Shown piece by piece: positions 23,304 to 33,585 of a stretch of 64,000 bases of DNA; position 1 is the first letter of the stretch; every line of letters starts with the position of its first letter. Source of the DNA: Synanceia verrucosa. Lineage: Eukaryota; Chordata; Actinopteri; Perciformes; Synanceiidae. The stretch covers positions 9,962,001 through 10,026,000 of the forward strand of contig CM056559.1 in NCBI GenBank assembly GCA_029721515.1, given 5' to 3'. The notes under the pieces were generated by a model that saw nothing but the letters and a program-made list of their open reading frames with translations, had not been told where the DNA came from and made no database searches. Made by a program: the position numbers and the translations under genes.

Positions 23304-23621
23304 GTAAGTCCATTCAGTTTATTTTATTATTATAGAGCACGAACTGACGTCCTTTCTCAAAGGTCAAAGTAATTTGAAACTGCTGCTTACAATGTAAATG
23401 TCTACAAATGACTGTTTCTAGTAGTTTATGTAGTTTGTTGAGGTTGAAATCAGTGTTATATGTTGCTGTTGATTTACTGTTGGTGATTCTAACAGGTTCT
23501 CTTCTTTTATGCAAAAGGCCAAACAGCAGCAGTCCAAGCAGAAAGAGGATCAGAGTGGATCCACCACGGTGCTCCACCTGGACTAAGAGTTTTGGTCCAG
23601 AAAGGGCAGAAGAAAGGACAG

Positions 23622-25274
23622 ATGGGTAAATCCACTGAGTGTCCAGCCCTCAGAAAGAGAGGACAGACGATTGAGATGAGGGGTCCACCTCCACCACAGT
23701 GCTCCACCTGGACAAACCAGCAGCAGGTCTACCAGTCCACGGACGTAGAGATGAGGAGTCCAACTCCACCACTCTGCCCCACCTGGGCAAACCAGCACCT
23801 GCTCTACCAGTCCACGGACGTAGAGATGAGGAGTCCAACCCCACCACTCTGCCCCACCTGGGCAAACCAGCACCTGCTCTACCAGTCCACGGACGTAGAG
23901 ATGAGGAGTCCAACTCCACCACTCTGCCCCACCTGGGCAAACCAGCACCTGCTCTACCAGTCCACGGACGTAGAGATGAGGAGTCCAACTCCACCACTCT
24001 GCCCCACCTGGGCAAACCAGCACCTGCTCTACCAGTCCACGGACGTAGAGATGAGGAGTCCAACCCCACCACTCTGCCCCACCTGGGCAAACCAGCACCT
24101 GCTCTACCAGTCCACGGACGTAGAGATGAGGAGTCCAACTCCACCACTCTGCCCCACCTGGGCAAACCAGCACCTGCTCTACCAGTCCACGGACGTAGAG
24201 ATGAGGAGTCCAACTCCACCACTCTGCCCCACCTGGGCAAACCAGCACCTGCTCTACCAGTCCACGGACGTAGAGATGAGGAGTCCAACCCCACCACTCT
24301 GCCCCACCTGGGCAAACCAGCACCTGCTCTACCAGTCCACGGACGTAGAGATGAGGAGTCCAACTCCACCACTCTGCCCCACCTGGGCAAACCAGCACCT
24401 GCTCTACCAGTCCACGGATGTAGAGATGAGGAGTCCAACTCCACCACTCTGCCCCACCTGGGCAAACCAGCACCTGCTCTACCAGTCCACGGACGTAGAG
24501 ATGAGGAGTCCAACTCCACCACTCTGCTCCACCTGGGCAAACCAGCAGCAGGTCTACCAGTCCACGGACGTCGAGATGAGGAGTCCAACTCCACCACTCT
24601 GCTCCACCTGGGCAAACCAGCAGCAGGTCTACCAGTCCACGGACGTCGAGATGAGGAGTCCAACTCCACCACAGAGCTTCTCATTCAAAGGTTTCTCATG
24701 GACAAAGCTAATACAGGGCCTCCAGTCCACAAACACAGTGACGAGCGGCCCATTGACAAACCTACTGTACCAGTCCACAGACGTAGAGATGAGGAGTACA
24801 ACTCCACCACAGTGCTCCTCACGGACTAAGAGTTTTGGTCCAGAAAGGTCCAGAAAGGACAGAGGAAAGGACAGAGGAGTGACTCCACTGAGGGTCCAGC
24901 CTCCAAAAAAAAAGCGCAGAAGTGTGACTCCAGATCCACCACAGTGCTGCTCATGGACTACGAGTTTTGATCCAGAAAAGTCCAGAAAGGGCAGAGGAAA
25001 GGACAGAGGAGTGAATCCACAGAGGGTCCAGCCTCCAAAAAAACAGCGCAGAAGTGTGACTCCAGATCCACCACAGTGCTGCTCATGGACTACGAGTTTT
25101 GATCCAGAAAAGTCCAGAGAGGGCAGAGGAAAGGACAGAGGAGTAAATCCACTGAGGGTCCAGCCTTCAGAGCGAGAGGACAGAGAAGAGACTCCACTGA
25201 GGGAGGGTCCAGCCTTCAAAAAGAAAGCACAGAAGAGTGTCTCCTTCTCTACCACAGTGCTCCTCATGGACTAA
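23622..25274 (+). CDS. Unknown tandem-repeat protein (550 aa), teleost orphan candidate
   Basis: The product is not recognised. The frame is open upstream to about 23518, but the first ATG is at 23622 (MGKSTECPALRKRG). The protein has three parts: residues 1-37; twelve 25-residue repeats QSTDVEMRSPTPPLC(P/S)TWAN plus HLLY or QQVY (23733-24632); and a basic C-terminal part with SFDPEKSRKGRGKDRGVNP-type units and a KKKRR cluster that could act as a nuclear signal. The motif PPQCSTWT links the two repeat types. No signal peptide or membrane helix is seen. An apparent 5' exon, intron and AATAAA at 25451-25456 suggest it is transcribed. Variable third bases between repeats (ACT/ACC, GAC/GAT, GTA/GTC) are silent in this frame only, which favours it over other open frames. 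Cautions: a related unit upstream (about 23560-23629) and the last one (about 25250) sit in shifted frames, so it may be a decaying gene or a non-coding transcript. Confidence 0.45.
   Translation: MGKSTECPALRKRGQTIEMRGPPPPQCSTWTNQQQVYQSTDVEMRSPTPPLCPTWANQHLLYQSTDVEMRSPTPPLCPTWANQHLLYQSTDVEMRSPTPPLCPTWANQHLLYQSTDVEMRSPTPPLCPTWANQHLLYQSTDVEMRSPTPPLCPTWANQHLLYQSTDVEMRSPTPPLCPTWANQHLLYQSTDVEMRSPTPPLCPTWANQHLLYQSTDVEMRSPTPPLCPTWANQHLLYQSTDVEMRSPTPPLCPTWANQHLLYQSTDVEMRSPTPPLCPTWANQHLLYQSTDVEMRSPTPPLCSTWANQQQVYQSTDVEMRSPTPPLCSTWANQQQVYQSTDVEMRSPTPPQSFSFKGFSWTKLIQGLQSTNTVTSGPLTNLLYQSTDVEMRSTTPPQCSSRTKSFGPERSRKDRGKDRGVTPLRVQPPKKKRRSVTPDPPQCCSWTTSFDPEKSRKGRGKDRGVNPQRVQPPKKQRRSVTPDPPQCCSWTTSFDPEKSREGRGKDRGVNPLRVQPSEREDREETPLREGPAFKKKAQKSVSFSTTVLLMD
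23733..24632 (+). repeat. 75-bp minisatellite, 12 full units
   Basis: Twelve head-to-tail 75-bp units begin at 23733 and every 75 bases after, followed by a partial thirteenth. Units 2, 5 and 8 carry ACC where the others have ACT, giving a 225-bp higher-order period across units 1-9. Units 11 and 12 end in a different 9-base block (CAGCAGGTC for CACCTGCTC), as does the sequence just before unit 1, so the outer units are the older type. The unit length is a multiple of three and lacks stops in most frames, so long ORFs arise on both strands. Confidence 0.95.
24833..25184 (+). repeat. About 132-bp tandem repeat in the 3' part of the same gene
   Basis: The segment starting AGTGTGACTCCAGATCCACC at 24921 recurs at 25053, exactly 132 bases later, and continues with about 95% identity by eye. 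A diverged copy lies before it (from about 24833) and another, frame-shifted, after about 25250. Confidence 0.8.
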
Positions 25275-26577
25275 GAGTTTTGATCCAGAAAGGGCAGAAG
25301 AAAAGACAGAAGAGTGAATCTACTGCAGATCCAGCTTTCAGAGAGAAAGGACAGAGGAGTGACTCCACTGAAGGACCATGTCTGTGGACGTAGGGATGAG
25401 GACTCCCACGCTGTCACTTATGTCACGTATACCATATTCTCAGGATCAAGAATAAACATCAATGATCAGAAAGATAATCAGTGAATATTTGTTTAATAAA
25501 TGTTTATGCTTTTTAAAACTATTATATTGAGGGAGATTGTGTCGTCAAGATTATGCAGGTTTATATTCCAAGAAACCTTTAACCAGGACTTTCAAAAGAG
25601 TCTGACCTTTGGTGGATTTGATTTAAAAGATGTGTATTGTGAGTGCAGCGTGCTGACTCACTAGCCTGGAACCTTGAAGTTCTTTTACACGCGACGTTTG
25701 TATCTTTACTGAAAACTTAAAATCATACAAAACAAAAGATGACCTCTAAATTGTAACGCGACGGTCAAAAGACTGTGATGCTCTTATGGCTCGAGGCTTC
25801 TGCAGTCCTTCATGCGTCCGCATGCCTTGATTGAACTCAGCAGCCAATCAGGCTCAGTCAATAGACAGGTTATGAAGGGCTGCTGTGCAAAGCTGCATCC
25901 AAGGCACAATTTCATTTTAAAAGGCTATTTTACCCCATTCACAAAACTTGATGCACGGCAGTGAGAGGAAGGGTGATCTGAAGGGATGAGGTGCAATGAT
26001 ATCAGTACAGTGGATGAAGTGGAAAATGACTGAAGTATAATCGCAAATTTTAACAAAATTTTATTTAAATGTAATACATAAAATTTTAGTTTTTGTTCTT
26101 TTTCTCAGCTAAACAAATATTTATATATTGTATATTTTATAAAAACAAACATTTCAAACGTTTTAAATATTAATATTTCTTATTTACAATTCAAAACAGT
26201 ACAGGAAATAATAACAGTAACAATGCAACTTCAATCATAAAAATGTTACAAAACATAACTTTTGTTGTTGTTGTTCCCGTGAAAATCGGCAAGCTGATAT
26301 TTCTGAAACGTTAGCAAGGATACAAAGTAGCGATGTGGAGCTGCTCTACATTCGAACAGGAACAGAGGTGCGTTCAACTCTACATTTGATTCGCTAGTTT
26401 TTTCACATTACTTATCTTTGCGAGATTTGTTGAGATAGAAGTCCAATAATATTCCACAGAAATGTAAAAAGTGTCATTAAAATGCACCAGAGAGCTATAT
26501 GTTACAGATACAGCTGAACGCACCTCGAGCTCAGTAAGGTCACTGTTCTCTAAAGGGACTGGGATGTGGATACAAGG

Positions 26578-26630
<53 letters not shown>

Positions 26631-27021
26631 CACATGTACTGTGTGTTCTTTTTTTTGTGTCTGTCAGAAGGTACACTGATGAATCAGTTTGCATGGAGGG
26701 AGGGTCCATACGACCCATCGGATCGAGTCTCTAAAACCAAAACTAACATAGCTAACAGTCCAGCAGCCTGGCCTCTACTGCAGATAGTCAACGTTCAACA
26801 ACAGGACTACAGACTATCACAACCACAGTCTACACACTTCTTCCCAGGTTTTCTCTACGCTCTCCGTCAGTCACATTTCCACTAACCTGCTGCTCGTTGC
26901 AGCAGGAAAACAACTACAGTCAGAAACAAGCAAATGAGCCGCTTTTGAGGCTCAAACTGGCGTTCTTTTCAAGACGTTTATGGGGGGGATGTCCTCCATT
27001 GGCACAAAGGATTCCTCGAGT
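25275..27021. other. 3' UTR of the repeat gene, spacer and dock10 3' UTR
   Basis: The repeat gene's AATAAA is at 25451-25456. From the other side, the minus-strand dock10 stop is at 27022, and a minus-strand AATAAA (TTTATT on +) near 26059 is a possible end of its 3' UTR. A (TG)n microsatellite occupies 26579-26628. No other gene is supported. Confidence 0.4.
26579..26628. repeat. (TG)n microsatellite
   Basis: A pure TG run of 50 bases in the inferred dock10 3' UTR or downstream DNA. On the transcript strand it is (CA)n. Confidence 0.9.
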
Positions 27022-28780
27022 CTACTGTCCATTCAGTAGGCGCTGTGCCTGTCCGTTCCTGGTTGTCTTGTGTGAGGAATCTGGAGCAAGAGTGAGAATA
27101 AAAAGCTTGTATTGGAACAGGAAGATTCAAAGATTAAGTAATTTGGCTGTTGACTGACTGATAGACTGGCTGAGATATGGTAGGAAGATAAAGCAAGTAA
27201 GAAGGTGACAAGATGTCTTTTATGAAGGAATTTTGATGAAAAGACATACCAGTCTTAGAAAGAGTGGACAGAGAGTTGTTAGAGAGAGAGGATGTGCTGG
27301 CAGCAAGAACACGTTTTTGTAGCTGCAGTGAGGGGAAACATTGGAAAAGGAGCAAAAGCAGAAGCTTGTAAACATGAAAATGCTGCATAAAAACGACACA
27401 TGGGAAGACATCAAACTCATTATGCCGTGCAAATGAACAAGAAAAGAAAAGGAACAATGTGGTAATAACATTAGTGTGGACACTCGTAGTGAGACCTGTT
27501 CATTCATGATGGCGGACAGCTCAGTCAGCATGTCCCGGTAGTGAGCTCTCATCTCCTCCTGGTACTCTAGCTGGTCCTCCTTGATGAGGCGCTCATTCAC
27601 GTCCAGAGCCTGACCGCAGGCTTCTGCAAACTGCCTGCAAACACAATTTGACTAATTATTTCTCATACTATTGATCCTGACCTTTCAGGGTTTGGGTAAG
27701 GATTTTTTTCCAAGTAACACTCTTGAAAACTAGCAGGCTCCAACATTTTCTTGCTATTGAATAAAGGTTTGCGTGATGGGGAATTTTTTTTTGTTTTTAC
27801 CAAAAATAGGAATCCTTTTATTCACATATAGTTGACAAAAATCTGACTTAATGTGAGATAATCATTATTACTGCTGCAAATTACACCCTTCTCTATGAAT
27901 ATTTAAAAGGGGAAGTGCTGTTTTTTACAAATTGGACCTTATTTCTGGGATAAAATACTCATATATATATATACGTATATATATATATATATATACGTAT
28001 ATATATATATATAATCTGACCCAATGTGTGGGTGCATAAAGTATGCAGGGATTTTAGCCCCATGAAAAGAAATGTTACTGATCCCCCTCAGTGGAAAATT
28101 TTGACAGTTCAGTGTATTTGGTATTTTTGAATATAATTCCCATATTACTGAAAAGAACATGACATGACAGTAACAACATGACAGTTACTTGGTAGAGGAG
28201 GCACTGAATGCATAATTCCAGGGTTTTAAATCCAGCCTATGATATGTTCTACTCTGTGTGCTGCTGATTGTGTTTTAAATATAGCCATTTGTTTAACAAG
28301 TTAAAATGATCGTGGTCGTGATGCTAATTTATGTTAGCCCATCTGTGCTGTTTTCCCTTATGTGTTAGTATTAAGCTAGCAGACTTTGTGTAGGGGTAAT
28401 ACTGAAGGCAGTACTGTTGTGCCATCAACAGTATGCCATCGTTTGTGCTGTCAGAAAAAAATCCAACATTTTTTGAAAGCTGAGACATTTTGCTTTACAG
28501 CCAATATGGTGTCATTGCGCTAATGTCACTCATGCCTCTCCTAGAAGTCCGCGAAGCAGCCTCTTTGTTCCCTGTGGTAACAAACGCCTGCATATAGTTT
28601 GCATTTTATGGATATTTTTGCACATTTAGAGACAAAGACTTTCAAATTTGTATTTTAAATAGTTTTCACGCTTTTCAAATTTCAACTTTAACATGGAAAA
28701 TCTGTTATTCATGTTCAATTACATTTACAAAACAAAAATAAAATTCTGTTTTTGTGTTTTTAGTCATTTTGAACTGTTAT

Positions 28781-28825
<45 letters not shown>

Positions 28826-31800
28826 TTATAACATGCAGTAAATTGTAAATAATTGCCAGATTGCCAGAAATTTCCAAGTCTTCTGGATAAGCAAAAAAAG
28901 AAATTTTGAGCCTCAGGCGTTAAAAGTTTCAAACTGTTTAAACAATATGAAACTGTGTTGATTTGTGTTTAAAATGTATTTAGCTGTAAAACATGCATTC
29001 AAAACTATATAAACATGTTTAATTAAGCATGATGGGAGTGAGTTATTAAACATGTTAAACCCTCAGTCATGAATGAGATTTAATTTCTTTTGCTTTTTTT
29101 ATTTGATTATTTTTTTGATTCCTGTTCATCTGTAATCACATTTTATGATATGTTAATGAAAACATACTGTTGTATTGTCACGGTTTCTGATGCAGTGACT
29201 CTTGGGAACTACAGATGTGCTGAACTGCATTTCCCATGTGCAACTAGGTGGCACTGGGTCTTATTATAAGATGTTGAATTGTATTATTATTGTTTTGTTC
29301 ATAGAACATATAATAACATACCTACTGTGTAACACTAGGAAGAAAATCCACAACAGCTCTCACTGAACTGTGCATACAGTATAATTGTACCTGAAGATCT
29401 CCTTGAGCAGTTTGACCTGGTTGTCTGGGTATTTCTTGGCATTCTTCTCCTCTAAAAAGGCCCTGGCGTAGGCCATGGGCCCTGCATTCACCTGGAGAAG
29501 AGACGAGCAGGTGAGACAAAATGAGTCGCACAAATTCACAAAGAAATCTGAATTTTGGAGGAATCCCCACCTTGACACTGACGCTGCCCTGCAGTTTCAG
29601 CTGCAGACGGATCATGTCCACCTCCTCCATGTTGCAAAGCTGGTTGAGCTCGGACACTTTGCGCGACATCTCGTCGATGGCTACCTCGATGGGGTTCATT
29701 TCTGTGCTCTGCTGCTCCACCACCTGGATACGCTTCTTTAAGTAGGGGAAGCTGGAACTCGCTGAAGAGAGAGACATAACAACCCACTGGTTTAACCAAC
29801 TCTACATTATACTTTGGTGTTTTTTCTTAACTGGGGGACAACAAACGCTTACTGGTCAGTATGGTGCGTCTCTTGCACTGTTCCTCCACGTCTCCGTGTT
29901 TCTTCCCAGACAGAGTGAACGGCGTCTCAAACACGAAGCGGTTGATGTTGTGATGTCTCTCCAAATCGGTCCTTTTGTCCTGTTGTTCTTTCTCGTCAAA
30001 GTAGGGCAGCACGTACGTCACCTGAATGTAGGCAAACTTGGGGTCCAGGTCTTTTTGATTTACCTGTTTTTAAAGAATTAAATCTATTTATTGTAAAAGT
30101 CCAATCCAATAGGCCAGTCATGTCTTAAAAAGTACCTTGAACACGCCAAATTGTGTCATCTACCTTATTGGAGTCCTGGATCATCTTGACATTATCGGCT
30201 CCAAACTTGTCTGAGTAGAGTTTCAGTAATCTCTGGGAGATTTCTGACAGTCCTGTCAGCTTTGGCTCTTTGTAGATGAACTCTTTGCTCTCCTCCTCCT
30301 CAAAGAAACCCTACAAGAACACACACACATACACACACTAATTTTATGTATGAGAAGCAAGTTTAATATTTGGATGCTGCTGGTGGTTTCTTGACTCACT
30401 GGTTGCACATGTGTTAGGCCAACAATTCGCATGTCAGTGTTAAGTTTTGGATGGGAGAGTTCAGAGGTCATATTCAAAGCTGCGTTAGAGGCTTAATGTC
30501 AAAGGCGAATGAGGTTTATTATCTTCCTCTCCACCGTGATTGTGTGACACCCGCTCATCTTAATATGGGGTCAAACAACTTCATCATCAGGGATTATGGG
30601 GAAAAAAAAGAACCACAGCAAGCTTGACACAAACCCTTCGAAGGACAAGAGCAGCAGATGTTAATCGTGGTAGAAGGAGAAGAGAGGTAAAAGTGGTTAG
30701 CACCGAGGAAAATGGAAAATCAAAGACATACACAACTTACCGCAATCTTGAGATAGAATATAATAAAAAATAGAAGAAAAGAGCAGACAGAGAAATTAAC
30801 ACTGACCCAATAAAAAAAATAGTCTCGCCATGCCTCACTAATGGGACATTGCATCCCGCTTTCCTCCTTTTTCCGCCCAGTAGTGAGAAGATTTCATATT
30901 CTCATGATCAGATTTTTAAAGAACTTCTTCACTTTTGAGCTCTGACATCACTGCATGGAAATCTCATCCCCTCATTAGCAAAAAGAAAACTGTGTCAAGG
31001 ATCCAGGTTCCTAAAAAACAAACCCAAACTGCACAGTGTTTCCTCACTTAATATGTTTTTACTATTTCTAAAGAGATAGTTCACCCAAAAACAAAGAAAC
31101 AGTTGAGACAAACATTGCCCCAGTGACCCTCAGTGGCGTCATGCTATAAAATGATTGGTATGATAGGTTTATTTTGCAGAGATATTGACATCTTATGGTC
31201 TTCACACTTGGACCGATACATTTATTTGTATGATAAGGCACACAGAAACATTGGATCTGTTAAATGTGTAAAGATGTACCATAAATGTAAATGTGTAAAT
31301 GTAAATGAAGTGCTCACCTGTCCATAGAAAGCTACGCGGTAGTAGCGCCCGAAGAGCCGCTTTTCTGAGTTCACCACCTCAGTCACCTTCAGGTAGGAGC
31401 GATGGATGTCGTAGTACAGCTCTGACAGCCTCTGTGGTCACACACCAACATGCACGTCACAGGTCAAACTGAGCTCAGAATGCACACATAATGCGTATGG
31501 GTAAGGGTTGTTATTTACCTTAAAATCTCTTCTCTTTTCAAATACTGCGATCACAGGCTTGTTGATGTCAGCGATGAGCTCGTATCTCTCTGATTTCCAC
31601 AGGTAATCCACACACAGCTCCAACTGCTCTACCAGAGTGTCCTACACAGGACAGCGAGAGAGATCTCAAAATGACTGATTATGGCCATTAAATGCTACTT
31701 TACTCATTTCTGAAGTTACTTTGTCTCAGGATTATAGGCTCACACTGACCTCAGTATAGGGCGTGTCTTGTGTACCAGCGTCCTCCTTCATGGCACCCTC

Positions 31801-33585
31801 CTCCTTAACATTGGGGCTGATGCACATAAATGCTGCCCAACCCATTGAGAATGACGCTGGGGTTTCAAAAAAAGTGGAAGAGAAGCTGGTGAGCATGTCA
31901 AAAAGACATCTACTCACCCTACAGTTATGTTCATCTTACAGAAACGCAAACATCCTTGTATCAAAACACATGTACTACTTTTTTAACAGTCAAATATTCC
32001 TAATACATTGCATTTTTTTTGCAGACTAAAAAAAATGTAAGCATGCTTCACATCAAACTTCAGTGATGCTGAACATCACAGTGAAGTTGATGACAGTCTC
32101 AAAGGCAACATGAAATACAGTATTTAACTGCAGAGTATAACACAGAAAGCTGGGTGAGGATTTGACCTGGTACCTGACAACCCTTCAATCCAAACCGTGT
32201 CCACCTGTAAAGTGCCTTCCAGTGGTTTAAACTTGTCATACCCACTCCCTCCCACACTCCCTTGTCTCTCCATCCTTATTTTTCTGAACTCCCAACCCCA
32301 CCACCCAGCAGGCCCCAGGCGCACACACTCACTGTCTTGATCTCGGGAGGTAGTTAGTAAGGAGCTACAGTTAAAGACAGGGCTTTCTTCAGGGGACACA
32401 CTGGACATCCTGGCCTTGTCAGCTCTCCAGTAGCCTGTTTGGTAGGAGGGGAGGAGGAGGAGGTTTACAAAGTCCAATAGCTTTTGCCCTTTTTATGCAA
32501 GGACGAGGCTTGACGAATTAGCTGAGGTGCTGCTGGCATGCAGTGCTGGCTATTGCGTAGCCTATTACGCAGGCTCAGGCAAAGAAGCAGGCATAAATAA
32601 GGAAGCACATGTAAGAGGAAGAGGATTTGCAGATAGAGGAACATGCAGTACAGCAACATGTGTAGATTATATTTCTAATATAAATGAATGAGAATGGTAT
32701 TTGGATACAAAGACAGATCTAGACGCCTACCCTGCTGTGAGGTCCTAATTAATCTCCAACACACAAAGACACTCAAGTCGCTCACTTTCAGGCATACACA
32801 TCAACCCCCATGACAAGATGAAGGACTGTGATTTATAAAGAGTTGTGATGACCGTGTTAGTAGAGAGACAGAAAGGTCTGCTGAATGTCAGAAAGAAGGC
32901 TGTGATTGAACTTTCCATGTCCGCCAAGATGCACACACTAGCAGCAATTTCAAATATTTGTGCATGCTTAAGCGCAACTCATTCTCCAAAAAAAGAAAAA
33001 GTGTACTGACCTCTCCTCTTTAGTGATTCGGCAATCAGGGCTGAGATATGGATGTAGCACATGGCAGCCTGACATGAAAGTCAGACACATTTCCATCAGA
33101 TTGAATTCAATAAAAATGATTTGCGTAATTTCTGAAAGGCGTAACGTTTATAACCTCTGAGAGGTCGCCGTTGCGGACGTGAACCTTCGCCATGCTCTCC
33201 AGCCAAGTGCACCGAAGCTCGGGGGTGCTGGCGTAGGAGTTAGCCAGGCTGTACTGGAGATCCACCAGCATCTCTGGATCCTTCTCATGCTCCTTCATTT
33301 GCGCTGTGGCCATCAGAACCGTCCTGATCCGTTTGGTCAGGTCCTTCACCTCAGCAGGGAACGGAGTGTTCTGCAGAGAATGCGTTGCGAACATGAAGTA
33401 TATAAACTACAATTGACTGTTTGATAGTATGCTACAGTATGCAGTATGACATATAAGCCTGAAACCTGCTATACCTTGAGCGGAGCATCTCCGTTGGCAA
33501 AGTTATTGATGATAGCCAGGGACTGCTGAAATCTGGAGCCTCCGATTCCAGCGTCTGCTATCAGCTGGCTCACTGCCTTGATAAC
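27022..33585 (-). CDS. dock10: dock10 part 6: DHR-2 catalytic region and C-terminal tail, exons 44-57
   Basis: Exons are 33585-33475, 33370-33155, 33068-33011, 32434-32333, 31856-31750, 31641-31519, 31431-31318, 30310-30164, 30063-29853, 29761-29571, 29491-29391, 27634-27496, 27322-27250 and 27080-27022. DHR-2 is the exchange domain. It is recognised by KDLTKRIRTVLMATAQMKEH, KSERYELIADINKPVIAVFE, KEPKLTGLSEISQRLL and HHNINRFVFETPFT. The loop GSVSVKVNAGPMAYARAF (V-N-A from residue 2063) corresponds to the segment that holds the nucleotide-sensor valine in DOCK9. The domain ends with LSAIMNEQ. The last two exons add a 43-residue tail (starts LQKRVLAASTSSLSNN, ends AQRLLNGQ) unlike the human end as I recall it. 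The donor before the tail (gtctca) is weak, so the C terminus is less certain than the rest. Confidence 0.88.

Noticed and set aside
23733..24632. CRISPR-like regular repeats
   Set aside because: There are no unique spacers; the whole 75-bp unit is repeated in an animal genome. It is a minisatellite.
23583..24684. Long minus-strand ORFs (296 and 344 codons) across the 75-bp array
   Set aside because: They are by-products of a repeat unit that is a multiple of three and lacks stops. The base changes between units alter residues in these frames.
23699..24829. 376-codon ORF in a second + frame over the array
   Set aside because: The ACT/ACC and GAC/GAT changes are non-silent here (Ser/Pro, Arg/Cys), so the other + frame is preferred.
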